Below are positions 52,087 to 61,519 of a DNA stretch of 64,000 nt, in pieces. The notes under the pieces are model-generated. The model did no database searches. It worked only from the letters and a program-made list of their open reading frames with translations, and was not told the origin of the DNA. Numbering within the stretch: position 1 is the first letter of the stretch; each line of letters begins with the position of its first letter. The position numbers and the translations under genes were made by a program. The stretch comes from CAMLJR01 sp964631955 (GTDB taxonomy: Bacteria > Pseudomonadota > Gammaproteobacteria > Pseudomonadales > CAMLJR01): contig CAZWBA010000002.1 of assembly GCA_964631955.1 (NCBI GenBank), forward strand, positions 1-64,000, in the 5' to 3' direction.

Positions 52087-53184
52087 ATGAAGCAATCAAT
52101 CGCCCGCCTGCTCGATCCGCTGGTGCCCGCCGACATCAAGGAATTCGCGCAGACCGAAGAACTGGCCAAGGCGCAGGCGCTGGTTTTTCTCATCCTGGTG
52201 AATCTGTCGACGTCGATCCTCTCGCTGATCGGCAGCCTGAGCCCCGATTTGCCGCCGGCCTTCACCAGCACCCAGGCGCGGCTGGGATTCACGTTTTGCG
52301 TGCTCAGTTACGGCCTCGCGTTATGGATATTCCAGCGCACTGTGCTTTTCAGCCTGAGCGCCAATATTTACGCGGCGACGGTCTATCTCACCCTCATGAC
52401 CGTGGTTTTCACGCTTCCGGAAACCGAATCGATATTCTTCCTCATGCCGCTCTTCGCGCTGCCGCTGCTGGTCGCGCCGATCGTCAATCTCGCCTCCAGC
52501 CTGCTGTGGACGACGCTGGTGACGGTGACGCCGGTTTCCGTCAATCATCTGGGGCTGATCGCCGTTTCGCCGACGTTTTCCAGCACGTGGATGCTCGCCT
52601 GTTCGGGCATCTTTCTGACCATTTTCATCGGCAATGAATATCGCGAAGGCATGTCGCGCCGGCTCAACACCGAGCGCACCAAATTCGAATTCGCCGCCGC
52701 GCACGATGCGCTCACCGGCCTTGCCAACCGCGCCACCTTCGATCGGCGCCTGCGCGAAAGCATCGAGTTCTGCAAACTGCAGGGCACGCAGACGGTGCTC
52801 GCGTATATCGATCTCGACAAGTTCAAACTGATCAACGACACCTACGGACATCGGGCCGGCGACATCGTGCTGAGCACCATCGCCGATCGTCTGCGCCGCC
52901 ACCTGCGCGGGCTCGATACCGTGGCGCGACTCGGCGGCGATGAATTCGCCATCCTCTTCGGTCAATGCAGCGCGGAGGATGCAGAACCGCTCATCGCGCG
53001 CATCACTGCCGCCATCGACGAGCCGATCAGAGTCTTCGATAACGAACTGCAGGTGACCTGCAGCATCGGCGTGGTGGTCTGCCCCGATGACGGCGTTCAT
53101 CCCGAGCAGCTCGCGCACAAGGCGGACGAGCGCATGTACGCGGTAAAACGCAAAATCAGAATGCCCGACGATTCGCCAACATGA
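52087..53184 (+). CDS. Membrane diguanylate cyclase (GGDEF)
   Basis: 365 aa. The N-terminal half has about five to six helices with no recognisable soluble sensor. The GGDEF domain starts at about residue 205 (AHDALTGLANRATFD) and contains LGGDEFAIL, the active-site motif intact. The inhibitory site RGLD is present exactly five residues before GGDEF, so product feedback is expected. It makes cyclic di-GMP. Its stop overlaps the start of the pseudouridine synthase by 4 nt. Confidence 0.92.
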   Translation: MKQSIARLLDPLVPADIKEFAQTEELAKAQALVFLILVNLSTSILSLIGSLSPDLPPAFTSTQARLGFTFCVLSYGLALWIFQRTVLFSLSANIYAATVYLTLMTVVFTLPETESIFFLMPLFALPLLVAPIVNLASSLLWTTLVTVTPVSVNHLGLIAVSPTFSSTWMLACSGIFLTIFIGNEYREGMSRRLNTERTKFEFAAAHDALTGLANRATFDRRLRESIEFCKLQGTQTVLAYIDLDKFKLINDTYGHRAGDIVLSTIADRLRRHLRGLDTVARLGGDEFAILFGQCSAEDAEPLIARITAAIDEPIRVFDNELQVTCSIGVVVCPDDGVHPEQLAHKADERMYAVKRKIRMPDDSPT

Positions 53185-54095
53185 GTCTGCCCGCCATTGC
53201 CAGCTGCTTCGTGCTGCCGCCGGGCGACTGGAAAACCGTGTTCGATTGCCTGTGCGCAAATTTTCCCGCGATCGCCGCCGAACGCTGGCGCGACCGCTTT
53301 CTGCGCGGCCGCATTCTCGACGGCGACAGACAGCCGCTGGCGCTGGCGCAGGAATATCGCGCCGGCCTGCGCATTTATTATTTTCGCGAAGTGCCCGCTG
53401 AAAAATCGATTCCGTTTTTTGAATCGATCGTGCATGCCGATGCGGATCTGATCGTGGTCGACAAGCCGCATTTCCTGCCGGTCGCACCGGTCGGCGAATA
53501 TGTCGAGCAAACGCTGCTGGCGCGCCTGATAAAACAGTTCGGCAGCGACGAAATCGCACCGCTGCATCGCATCGATCGCCACACCGCCGGCCTCGTTTTA
53601 TTTTCGGTCCGGCGCAGCTCGCGCGCCGCTTATCAAAGCCTATTTCGCGATCGCGCCATCGAAAAAACCTACGAAGCCATCGCACCCGCGCTGCCGCACC
53701 TGCAATTTCCGATGACGCGGCGATCGCGCATCGTGCGCGGCGAACCGTTTTTTCGCTCCTGCGAAATCGAGGGCGAGGCCAACACGGAAACGCGCATCGA
53801 CATCATCGATCGCAGCGGCGATGACTGGCACTACCGCCTGCATCCCGTCACCGGAAAAAAACATCAGCTACGTGTGCACATGGCCGCGCTCGGTGCACCG
53901 ATTCGCAACGATGCGTTTTATCCCGTCGTGAACGACGCAGGGTTCGACGATCATTCGCGGCCACTGCAACTGCTCGCGCGCGAATTGCGCTTTATCGATC
54001 CGCTCACCGGCAGACCGCGCATTTTCACCAGCGCGCTTCATCTGAATGGCGCAGATTCAGCCGGTGCAGATTCGGCCGACAAGACAGCCCGTTAG
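53181..54095 (+). CDS. RluA-family pseudouridine synthase
   Basis: 304 aa. The catalytic Asp is in PLHRIDRHTAGLVLFS; other family blocks are LIVVDKPHFLPV near residue 95 and VTGKKHQLRVHMAALGAPI. The missing S4 domain and the N-terminal LPPGDWKTVFDCLCANFP place it with the TruC/RluA-like proteins often annotated only as pseudouridine synthase; the RNA target is not known. It starts by ATGA overlap with the GGDEF gene. Confidence 0.9.
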   Translation: MSLPAIASCFVLPPGDWKTVFDCLCANFPAIAAERWRDRFLRGRILDGDRQPLALAQEYRAGLRIYYFREVPAEKSIPFFESIVHADADLIVVDKPHFLPVAPVGEYVEQTLLARLIKQFGSDEIAPLHRIDRHTAGLVLFSVRRSSRAAYQSLFRDRAIEKTYEAIAPALPHLQFPMTRRSRIVRGEPFFRSCEIEGEANTETRIDIIDRSGDDWHYRLHPVTGKKHQLRVHMAALGAPIRNDAFYPVVNDAGFDDHSRPLQLLARELRFIDPLTGRPRIFTSALHLNGADSAGADSADKTAR

Positions 54096-54258
54096 ACTGA
54101 TCGCATACGGTTAGGCTGAAATCGTATATAGAAGCTACACTTGTGCGCACACCATTCAATGGGGATGCGCGAAGAATTTTTCGCTGTGACACCGACACCG
54201 ATGCCCGCGCATCGAACATGAATGTGCAATCCCCTATTGCGGACATGATGTACCCACG

Positions 54259-56322
54259 ATGAGAAACTTCACTCTGCTGCATCGGGATTTGTCGCTGCAC
54301 TGGCGCATCGGTCTGGCGATCGCCATTTTCGCCGCCGCACTGTTACTGCGTTTTCTGATATTGCCGGTGAATGCCGGTTTCCGCTTCATCACTTTCTATC
54401 CCGCGACGGTTGCCGCGCTGTATTTCTGCGGCATCGGCCCCGGATTGCTCACCGCCGCGCTCAGCCTCGTTTCCGCATATTGTTTTTTTCCGGGTGAGCA
54501 GGATTTTTCGTATATCAGCCGCGATCACTTCATGATCGGCATGTATGTATTCGGCACCGTAACAATGGCGATCGTCGTGCGCCAGCTGCAAAAACACACG
54601 AAGGTACTGTGCGAAACGGTCGAGCAATTGCGCGATGGCGAAAATCTTTTCCGCTCGTTCATGGATAACAGCAACTTCATCGCCTTCATGAAAGATAGCG
54701 AAGGCCGTTATGTCTTTCTGAGCAGACAGTTCGAACGACATTTCGAATTGCCGCCGGGCGACTGGAATGGACGCACTGATTTCGATATTTTTCCGCGCGA
54801 AATCGCCCAGCAATTCGCCGACAACGATCGCGCGGTATTTGCCGCGGATCAACCCGTTTCCGTCGAGGAAGTCGCGGCGACACCGGGCGGCACCAAATCG
54901 TATTGGCTGAGCTGCAAATTCCCCTACCGCGACACCAAAGGCACGCGTTATATCGGCGGCATCGCCGTCGATATCACCGCGCGCAAAACCGCCGAAGGAA
55001 AAATCGAAAACCTCGCGTTCTACGATTCGCTCACGCATTTGCCCAATCGCCGTTTGTTGCTGGATCGCCTCGCGCACAGAATGCTCAACGCGCGCCGCCA
55101 GCAAGCGCTGTGCGCACTGCTCTTCATCGATCTCGATAATTTCAAAACCCTCAACGACACACGCGGTCACGGCCAGGGCGATGCACTGCTGCGACAAGTC
55201 GCGCAACGTTTGTCGCAAGCGGTGCGCAAGGGCGATACGCTGGCGCGACTCGGCGGCGACGAATTCGTGCTGCTGCTCGAAAATCTCGCACCCGATCCGA
55301 TGCAGGCGGCGAGTCAGGCCGAAGTCGTGGTCGACAAGATTCTCGCGGCACTGCGCCTGCCCTATGACATCGACGATCACCAGTACAACATCACGCCGAG
55401 CATCGGCATCACGCTGCTCGGCGACAACGAGGAATCGGTGGAAGAGCCGCTGCGCCGCGCCGATCTTGCGATGTATCAGGCCAAATCTGCGGGCCGCAAC
55501 ACGTTTCGATTTTTCGATCCGCAATTGCAGACCGCAGTCATGGCGCGCTCGCTGCTCGAAGACGATTTGCGCGCGGCAATACACGACAGTCAATTGCATC
55601 TGCACTTTCAGGCACAGCTCGGGGCGGACAATACCCTGGTGGGCGCCGAAGTTTTATTGCGCTGGCGCCATCCACAGCGCGGCATGATTTCGCCGGCGGA
55701 ATTCATTCCGGTCGCCGAAGAATCCGGTCTGATCCTGCCGCTGGGTCAGTGGGTGATCGACAATGCCTGTGCGCAGCTCGCATGCTGGAGCGCGCATCCT
55801 TCATTTGCGCAATTGAGCATCGCGGTGAATGTGAGTTCGCGGCAATTTCACCAGCACGATTTCGTCGAGCAGGTATTGAATGCCATCGAAACGACCGGCG
55901 CCAATCCGCAGCGTCTGAAACTCGAACTGACCGAAAGCCTGCTCGTCACCAATGTCGACGATGTCATTGCGAAGATGACCGCGTTGAAAGCGCGCGGGAT
56001 CGGATTTTCGCTCGACGATTTCGGCACCGGTTATTCATCGCTCGCGTATCTGAAACGGCTGCCGCTCGATGAACTGAAAATCGATCAGAGTTTCGTGCGC
56101 GATACCTTGAGCGACGCCAACGATGCCGCGATTGTCACCACCATCATCAGCCTGGCCGAGCGTTTCGGTCTCGGCGTGATTGCCGAAGGTGTCGAAACCG
56201 AAGCGCAGCGTTCATTTCTCGCCGAACACGGCTGCAAAACCTATCAGGGCTATTTATTCAGCAAGCCGCTGCCGCTCGCCGAATTCGAACACTATGGCGA
56301 GACGTTGAGTGCATGTATCTAA
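54259..56322 (+). CDS. GGDEF-EAL protein with DUF4118 membrane domain and PAS
   Basis: 687 aa. Residues 15-115 form a four-helix DUF4118 domain (FRFITFYPATVAALYFCGIGPGLL), as in KdpD-type sensors. A PAS domain follows (about 130-250), then GGDEF (LGGDEFVLLLENLA, about 255-420) and EAL (about 435-680). The EAL motif reads AEVLLRWRHP, with LDDFGTGYSSLAYLKRLPLDELKID intact in outline, so phosphodiesterase activity is likely. The I-site position before GGDEF reads KGDT, so no RxxD feedback site. Single gene. Confidence 0.93.
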   Translation: MRNFTLLHRDLSLHWRIGLAIAIFAAALLLRFLILPVNAGFRFITFYPATVAALYFCGIGPGLLTAALSLVSAYCFFPGEQDFSYISRDHFMIGMYVFGTVTMAIVVRQLQKHTKVLCETVEQLRDGENLFRSFMDNSNFIAFMKDSEGRYVFLSRQFERHFELPPGDWNGRTDFDIFPREIAQQFADNDRAVFAADQPVSVEEVAATPGGTKSYWLSCKFPYRDTKGTRYIGGIAVDITARKTAEGKIENLAFYDSLTHLPNRRLLLDRLAHRMLNARRQQALCALLFIDLDNFKTLNDTRGHGQGDALLRQVAQRLSQAVRKGDTLARLGGDEFVLLLENLAPDPMQAASQAEVVVDKILAALRLPYDIDDHQYNITPSIGITLLGDNEESVEEPLRRADLAMYQAKSAGRNTFRFFDPQLQTAVMARSLLEDDLRAAIHDSQLHLHFQAQLGADNTLVGAEVLLRWRHPQRGMISPAEFIPVAEESGLILPLGQWVIDNACAQLACWSAHPSFAQLSIAVNVSSRQFHQHDFVEQVLNAIETTGANPQRLKLELTESLLVTNVDDVIAKMTALKARGIGFSLDDFGTGYSSLAYLKRLPLDELKIDQSFVRDTLSDANDAAIVTTIISLAERFGLGVIAEGVETEAQRSFLAEHGCKTYQGYLFSKPLPLAEFEHYGETLSACI

Positions 56323-56501
56323 AACTTGTTTTATAACAAACCGGCCACTATGATGAATTGCATCTCCACCCCATCGAACATCTGATATGAATTCTTCTGC
56401 AATCAAAAACGCGGCTGCCATTAAAGCCCTACGCGTACCGAGCCTGTGGCGAAAACCCACACGCACGGTCTTTTGCATGTAGAAAAATTATTCTCAATCG
56501 C

Positions 56502-56530
56502 AAAAAGGCCGCCTGATGACGGCCTTTTTT
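56502..56530 (+). terminator. Rho-independent terminator
   Basis: AAAAAGGCCG-cctgatga-CGGCCTTTTTT. It lies about 180 nt after the GGDEF-EAL gene and 60 nt before the EamA gene. The 180 nt in between hold only a 31-codon frame that I do not accept as a gene. Confidence 0.8.
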
Positions 56531-56590
56531 ATTTCCCTTAAAAAAATCACTAAAGCCGTCGTTGAGCGCCACCAACCAGGAGCACACACC

Positions 56591-57544
56591 ATGACGGCCA
56601 CGAATGAAGCAGAACATTTTTTTCAACGAAGGCGACTCTCTACGTTGCTGAACATTAATTCGGGCTCGCTGCTCGTTATCATTGCGGCATTATTATTTGC
56701 CTGTAAAGGCACACTGATTAAATATATTTACGGCCTCGGTGCCAGCGTCGCCGATGTCATGATTCTGCGTTTATTATTTTCATTGCCGATTTATTTGTGG
56801 GTCGCACTGCGTCATCTGCCTAAATCTCGTCACCAGATGAGCGCGAGGCAATGGGCGGGTGTTGGGTTGTGCGGCGTGCTGGGTTATTACGTATCGAGCT
56901 ACCTCGACATGCTCGGACTCCAGCACGTCAGCGTCGGACTTGAGCGCGTGATCCTGTACACCTATCCCGCGTTCGTTGTCGTATTTTCGATAATGCTGTT
57001 ACGCAAACCGATTTCGCGCACGCTCTGCGTGTACATCGCTTTAATTTATTGCGGCCTGTTGCTGGTGTTTTATGCCGACTTGCAGGGGAGGCCATCGGCG
57101 TCGATCAGCGATATCACGAAGGGTTCGTTGTTCGTCCTTGGTGCAGCAATGATATTTGCTATGTATGTCATCGGCAGTGAGCACTACATGCGCACAATTT
57201 CGAGCGCGTTATTTACTGCGCTGATGATGATCGCAGCCGGCATGGCGATGACAACGCATTACGCGTTATTCGAATCGTTCACCCGCCTTGCACAATTACC
57301 ACTCAATATTTATTTGTGGTGTGCATTCACTGCGCTGGTTTTCACCGTGTTGCCGGCATTCATGATGTCAGCCGGTGTACGCAAAGTAGGGTCGGCAACA
57401 GCCGGCGCTCTCGGCATGATCGGCCCCGTCGCAACGATGGGTATTGCTGCGGCGTTTCTCGGTGAATCACTCAGTGCGATACAGGTTATTGGTCTCGCCA
57501 TTGTGATGACAGGGGTTTATCGCGTGCACAGCAAGCGAGCGTGA
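56591..57544 (+). CDS. EamA/DMT-family transporter
   Basis: 317 aa, ten hydrophobic helices in two EamA repeats (first from SGSLLVIIAALLFACKGTLIKYIYGLGA; second from GSLFVLGAAMIFAMYVIGSE). The IAAAFLGESLSAIQVIGLAIVMTGV end is typical of drug/metabolite exporters of the RhaT/EamA type. The substrate is unknown. AGGAGC precedes ATG 56591. The terminator hairpin lies just 8 nt after the stop. Confidence 0.9.
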   Translation: MTATNEAEHFFQRRRLSTLLNINSGSLLVIIAALLFACKGTLIKYIYGLGASVADVMILRLLFSLPIYLWVALRHLPKSRHQMSARQWAGVGLCGVLGYYVSSYLDMLGLQHVSVGLERVILYTYPAFVVVFSIMLLRKPISRTLCVYIALIYCGLLLVFYADLQGRPSASISDITKGSLFVLGAAMIFAMYVIGSEHYMRTISSALFTALMMIAAGMAMTTHYALFESFTRLAQLPLNIYLWCAFTALVFTVLPAFMMSAGVRKVGSATAGALGMIGPVATMGIAAAFLGESLSAIQVIGLAIVMTGVYRVHSKRA

Positions 57545-57552
57545 AAATTAAA

Positions 57553-57578
57553 GGCAGTCGCTGAGACTGCCTGGTTTT
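57553..57578 (+). terminator. Terminator after the EamA gene
   Basis: GGCAGTC-gctga-GACTGCC followed by TGGTTTTT. Perfect 7-bp stem with a slightly displaced T-run. Confidence 0.75.
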
Positions 57579-57603
57579 TGCAAAGCAAGTCGCCAACACG
57601 TAA

Positions 57604-57981
57604 CTACGCAGGAATGTGACACACGGCCTCAATATTGTGACCGTCGGGATCCAGTACAAATGCGGCGTAATAATTCGGATGGTAATGAGGACGCACACCA
57701 GGCCCACCATTGTCACGACCGCCCGCCGCCACTGCCGCTTTATGGAATTTATCCACCAAAGCACGCGAAGAAACACGAAACGCGATATGCACGGGTGGAT
57801 CGTTCGGAGTGCCTTGGGTTATGCAGAAATCCGGCTGTTCCGACTCTCCATAACCAGCCACATCCACACCGTCTTCCGAAAGCTCCATGAGAATTGAGCA
57901 ACCAATAGGCCTTAGAGCCTCATTGTAAAAACTTTTACTTTGTTGAAAGTTACTTACAACTACACCTGTATGATCGATCAT
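57604..57981 (-). CDS. VOC-superfamily protein (glyoxalase/dioxygenase fold)
   Basis: A 125-aa protein of one vicinal-oxygen-chelate domain: MIDHTGVVVSNFQQSKSFYNEAL with the metal His4, PVHIAFRVSSRALVDKFHKAA, and NYYAAFVLDPDGHNIEAVCH with the conserved PDGHNIE. Homologues are often called glyoxalase-like but have varied functions; the substrate is not known. Single gene, convergent with EamA. Confidence 0.88.
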   Translation of the reverse strand: MIDHTGVVVSNFQQSKSFYNEALRPIGCSILMELSEDGVDVAGYGESEQPDFCITQGTPNDPPVHIAFRVSSRALVDKFHKAAVAAGGRDNGGPGVRPHYHPNYYAAFVLDPDGHNIEAVCHIPA

Positions 57982-58044
57982 GATCGTTTCCTCCCTTGTG
58001 ACGTTTGCGGTTAAATCAACTCACATGAATGAATACTCCAGAGT

Positions 58045-58071
58045 AAAAACCGCCTCTCGGCGGTTTTTTTT
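58045..58071 (-). terminator. Terminator after the cytochrome b561-YceI operon
   Basis: CCGCC-tctc-GGCGG with A-run on one side and T-run on the other. It lies 13 nt after the last gene of the minus-strand operon. Confidence 0.8.
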
Positions 58072-58083
58072 CGACGACGGTGA

Positions 58084-58659
58084 TCAGTCGGCCTTGAGAC
58101 CTTCGACCTGTATCTGCAGCTTCACCCCCATATCGAAGCCCATCTGCTGACCGTAATTCACACCGAAATCCGCGCGGTTGAATTCCGCCGACGCATCGGC
58201 GCCGCACATCTCTTTTTTCTTCATTGGATGCGTGATGCACTTGAAGCGGTTAATTTTCAGCGTCAGCGGCTTGGTTACGCCATGCAGGGTAAATTCACCC
58301 TGTGCCTCGGTTGGCACATCGCCATTGAATGCAGTGAATTTGCCTTTGTAGGTTGCCGTTGGATATTTTGCCACATCGAAAATATCTTCGCCTTTCGCGT
58401 GTGCATCCATTTTTTCATGACCGAAATTCACCGAATCGGTTTGAATGGTGACATCGATAGTGCCGGTTTTTGCTGCGCGATCGAGCACGACCTTGCCCGA
58501 GCTCTTGTTGAATTTTCCGCGCCAGACCGACAACCCGCCAAAATGATCGGCTTCGAAGCTGGGATACGTATGGCTTGGGTCGAGCTCATACGTCGCCGGC
58601 GCAGCATTGGCTCCGACAACAGCTGCGGCAAGTACCGTTCCCAATAATAATTTTTTCAT
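58084..58659 (-). CDS. YceI family periplasmic protein, copy 1
   Basis: 191 aa: signal peptide (cut after GANAA), then the lipocalin-like YceI fold: YELDPSHTYPSFEADHFGGLSVWRGKFNKSSG, FDVAKYPTATYKG, GEFTLHGVTKPLTL and NRADFGVNYG. YceI proteins bind polyisoprenoids in a hydrophobic pocket. It has two cysteines (KCITHP, EMCGAD) absent from the neighbour. ATG 58659 with GGAGAAA. Last gene of b561-yceI-yceI. Confidence 0.93.
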   Translation of the reverse strand: MKKLLLGTVLAAAVVGANAAPATYELDPSHTYPSFEADHFGGLSVWRGKFNKSSGKVVLDRAAKTGTIDVTIQTDSVNFGHEKMDAHAKGEDIFDVAKYPTATYKGKFTAFNGDVPTEAQGEFTLHGVTKPLTLKINRFKCITHPMKKKEMCGADASAEFNRADFGVNYGQQMGFDMGVKLQIQVEGLKAD

Positions 58660-58788
58660 ATCGATTTTCTCCAAGTGAATGTTTCCGGATTTGACTGGCC
58701 TTCGGTAAAAAACAGTCGGTAAAAAACTTTCTGTGAATAAACTATCGGTAAAAATGAATCATCGCTGAAACAGAGTTTTTCGACGCAA

Positions 58789-59346
58789 TTAATTCGCAGT
58801 GACGGCCTTGAATTTAATAACGACTTCATCGGCGAGAATATCGGTATCTTTCCATTCGCCTTCACCGATATTGAATGACGAACGCTTTATCGGTACCTGT
58901 CCCTCGAAAATCTGCGACTTGCCTTCCTGTCTGAACGCAACGGGCACCGAGACATCCACGGATTTGCCTTTAATGGCCAGCCTGCCCTGCACGGTCAACT
59001 TGCCGCTGCCCGCGGATCTGATGCCGGTGCTGACAAACGTTGCCTGCGGAAATTGCGCGCTGTTGAACCAGGTTTTCTTTTGCACCTCCTTGTTGTATTC
59101 GGGCTCGCCGAGATCGAAACTCGCCAGCGCCACCGCGACCTGCGCCTTGCCGCTTTCGGGACTGGCGGGATCGAGATCGATGGTGCCGCTGATATTGCGG
59201 AAATTCGCGGGAACCTCGACGCCTTCCTGCTTGAACGTCACCGTCACCGAACTCTTACCCGAATCGATCGGCGCTGCGAATACCTGCGTAACGCCCACCA
59301 CTCCATTGACAACACACAAGGCGATTAAATAGTTAACGATCTTCAT
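58789..59346 (-). CDS. YceI family periplasmic protein, copy 2
   Basis: 185 aa: signal peptide (cut after QVFAAP), then a YceI domain of the variant type: SSVTVTFKQEGVEVPANFRNISG, NSAQFPQATFVSTGIR, GRLAIKGKSVDVSVPV and RSSFNIGEGEW. It differs so much from copy 1 that separate ligands are likely. It sits between the cytochrome and copy 1; a 129-nt gap separates it from copy 1. Confidence 0.92.
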   Translation of the reverse strand: MKIVNYLIALCVVNGVVGVTQVFAAPIDSGKSSVTVTFKQEGVEVPANFRNISGTIDLDPASPESGKAQVAVALASFDLGEPEYNKEVQKKTWFNSAQFPQATFVSTGIRSAGSGKLTVQGRLAIKGKSVDVSVPVAFRQEGKSQIFEGQVPIKRSSFNIGEGEWKDTDILADEVVIKFKAVTAN

Positions 59347-59378
59347 ACAGTCACTCCCTCTCTACGTTGTGAATAGAC

Positions 59379-59915
59379 TTACCACGGCAACATTCGTTTC
59401 AAAATATTCACGCGATCGATCAGCTGGTGTTTGATGACGGCGAGCACATGCACCGATACCAGCGCCGCAAGTCCCATATTCAGAAAGTAATGCGCGGCTT
59501 TCAAAAGCGGTTTCAACTCGGGATTCGGACCCATCAGCACCGGCAGCGGAAACACACCGAGATAAACCACTTTGTATCCCGACGACAAACTATAAAAATA
59601 ACCGGACAGTGGTACCGCAAACATCAGCACATATAAACCGAAGTGTCCGAGCTCCGCGCCGATGCGCTCCCATTTCGGCATCGTCGCCGGCAGCGGCGGC
59701 GCCTTATGCGTCAGCCGCCACAGCACGCGCGCCGTCGCGAATCCGAGCACCGTCACACCCATCCATTTATGCCAGTTGAAATACTTCAGTTTTGTCGGCG
59801 TGATTCCGGGCATATCCACCATCGTCAGGCCGAGAAAAAATGTCGCGATAATCAACAGTGCAAGGAACCAGTGCAGAGCGATTGCGGTGTAGGTGTAACG
59901 GGTGGGCGCGGTCAT
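59379..59915 (-). CDS. Cytochrome b561 family protein
   Basis: A 178-aa inner-membrane dihaem cytochrome with four helices. Haem-ligand histidines are visible in ALHWFLALLII, FNWHKWMGVTVL, LGHFGLYVLM and VSVHVLAVIKHQL. It passes electrons between quinol and periplasmic acceptors; with YceI partners it is often linked to periplasmic redox or isoprenoid quinone handling. First gene of the b561-yceI-yceI operon. Confidence 0.93.
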   Translation of the reverse strand: MTAPTRYTYTAIALHWFLALLIIATFFLGLTMVDMPGITPTKLKYFNWHKWMGVTVLGFATARVLWRLTHKAPPLPATMPKWERIGAELGHFGLYVLMFAVPLSGYFYSLSSGYKVVYLGVFPLPVLMGPNPELKPLLKAAHYFLNMGLAALVSVHVLAVIKHQLIDRVNILKRMLPW

Positions 59916-59943
59916 GGATATCTCCTTTTTATTTTTCGGATGA

Positions 59944-60555
59944 TTACAGTATTTCCACCGCCTGCTCGAATGTCAGCCGCGGCCCGCGCGGATAAGTCGA
60001 ATTTTCGCCGGCGTAACCGATATTGATCAGGAAATTGGATCGATAGCCGCTCTGCACAAAAAATTCGGCATCGACCTTCGCATTATCGAAACCCGACATC
60101 GGTCCGCAATCGAGCCCCAGTGCGCGCGCTGCGAGAATCAGATACGCGCCCTGCATCGAGCTGTTGCGAAACGCCGTTTCCGCCGCCCATTCCGGTTTAT
60201 CGCGATACATCTCGCGCGCGTTTGCATTCGCCGGAAACAGCACGGGAAGCTGCTCGTAAAATTCGGGATCGCTGGCGACGATCACGGTGAGCGGCGCCGT
60301 CATCATTTTTTCCACATTACCCGCTGCCAGTGCCGGGCGCAAACGCTCTCTGGCTGCCTCGCTCGTTACGAACACGAAACGCGCGGGACTGGTATTCATA
60401 CTCGTCGGCGCCCATTTCACGGTGTCGTATAAACGCTGCAATGTTTTCGTATCGATCGTGCGATCCTGCCATTTCGTGTGCGTACGCGCGCCGGTGAACA
60501 GTTGCGCGAGCGCGTTGTCGTCGAGCGGTTGTTTCAACAATGTCTGTGCGTTCAT
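59944..60555 (-). CDS. Nitroreductase family protein, RutE/HadB-like
   Basis: A 203-aa FMN flavoprotein. MNAQTLLKQPLDDNALAQLFTGARTHTKWQDRTI, KWAPTSMNTSPARFVFV and GLDCGPMSGFDNAKVD are typical of the RutE/HadB group (malonic semialdehyde reductase in the Rut pathway). No other rut gene is near, so a general nitro/quinone reductase role is also possible. ATG 60555 with GGAGAC; the frame runs on upstream only because it crosses a REP-like repeat. Confidence 0.9.
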   Translation of the reverse strand: MNAQTLLKQPLDDNALAQLFTGARTHTKWQDRTIDTKTLQRLYDTVKWAPTSMNTSPARFVFVTSEAARERLRPALAAGNVEKMMTAPLTVIVASDPEFYEQLPVLFPANANAREMYRDKPEWAAETAFRNSSMQGAYLILAARALGLDCGPMSGFDNAKVDAEFFVQSGYRSNFLINIGYAGENSTYPRGPRLTFEQAVEIL

Positions 60556-60582
60556 TTTTGTCTCCAGTATCCACTGTGTGCC

Positions 60583-60657
60583 GTAGGGGCGAACCTGTGT
60601 GTTCGCCCTGGACGCGGCGCGTTGAACAATCAGGGCGGACACGCAGGTCCGCCCCCA
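60583..60657. repeat. REP-like repeat, second type
   Basis: Two strong hairpins, GGGGCGAAC-ctgtgt-GTTCGCCC (60586-60607) and GGGCGGAC-acgcag-GTCCGCCC (60633-60654), joined by a GC-rich linker; the outer GTAGGGGC and GCCCCCAC pair as well. This pattern of GGGCGAACxxxxxxGTTCGCCC units is a widespread proteobacterial intergenic repeat. It differs in sequence from the doublets at 12.6 and 39.2 kb. Confidence 0.75.
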
Positions 60658-60678
60658 CGATGATTAATGCCCGGGTGA

Positions 60679-61374
60679 TTAATGCCGCAATGCGGGCAGA
60701 TCGAACCACAATACTTCGCTGTCGCTCGCCAGTTGCAATGGTGGATTGGCTTCTTCGACCACTGCAATCGCATCGCCGATATTCAGCTTCATTTCGCCGA
60801 TCGCTGCGCTGCCATGCACCACCTGCAGAAAGCCGATGCGATCGCTCGCAAGCGGTAATTCATGTTTACCTTCGCCGCGCACACGAGCCACACGTGCATC
60901 CTGATGAAGGTGAATCGTACCCGGCGTGCGATCGCCGCTGGCAATCCAGGTGAGGCCGTCGCGCTGCTCGATGGTTTTCTGCTCGTACGAGGGCGGCAGC
61001 CCCATTTGCGCAGGCCTGATCCAGATTTGCAGCAGTCGCAGATCCTTATCCGCCGAGGCATTGAATTCGCTGTGCGCGATACCGCGACCCGCCGTCATAC
61101 GTTGCACTTCACCGACGCGAATTTCTTCGGTGTGACCGATGCTGTCGCGATGCGCGATGGTGCCGTCGATCATGTACGTGAGAATTTCCATATCGCGATG
61201 CGGATGCGTACCGAAACCGCCGCCGCCGCGAATCACATCGTCGTTGATCACGCGCAGCACCGACACGCCCATGCGCTCGGCATCGAAAAAATCGCCGAAG
61301 GAAAACGTGTGATAGCTTTCGAGCCAGTCGATGCGGGTATAACCGCGACGCTCTTTCGGATATGGAATCAGCAT
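60679..61374 (-). CDS. Pirin family protein
   Basis: 231 aa, bicupin fold. The metal-site histidines lie in GGGFGTHPHRDMEILTYMIDG and in QRMTAGRGIAHSEFNAS, with the typical LRLLQIWIRP. Bacterial pirins show quercetin dioxygenase activity or act as regulators; the role here is unknown. GGGAGATC precedes ATG 61374. It is divergent from a LysR regulator, a very common pairing, and is followed by the nitroreductase. Confidence 0.93.
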   Translation of the reverse strand: MLIPYPKERRGYTRIDWLESYHTFSFGDFFDAERMGVSVLRVINDDVIRGGGGFGTHPHRDMEILTYMIDGTIAHRDSIGHTEEIRVGEVQRMTAGRGIAHSEFNASADKDLRLLQIWIRPAQMGLPPSYEQKTIEQRDGLTWIASGDRTPGTIHLHQDARVARVRGEGKHELPLASDRIGFLQVVHGSAAIGEMKLNIGDAIAVVEEANPPLQLASDSEVLWFDLPALRH

Positions 61375-61519
61375 GATCGATCTCCCTGCATCCGGCGCTG
61401 CCCGCATCGATGTGCGACCCGCGCCGGCATGAACGAAATGTATGAGGAAAATGTAGGCCTTTCCCGAGCCGGGAAAAAGCGATAAGTTTTGATCTTCCCG
61501 TTCAAAATTTTCGATCAAG

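Noticed and set aside
52321..53685. Long open frame opposite the GGDEF and pseudouridine synthase genes
   Set aside because: Spans two genes with intact catalytic motifs on the other strand; translation is Arg/His-rich and featureless.
56386..56481. 31-codon frame starting MNSSAIKNAAAIKALRVP
   Set aside because: No Shine-Dalgarno, no similarity known to me, and short enough to occur by chance.
60556..60642. Longer N-terminus for the nitroreductase
   Set aside because: The extra codons run through a REP-like repeat; ATG 60555 has a good ribosome site and the family start.
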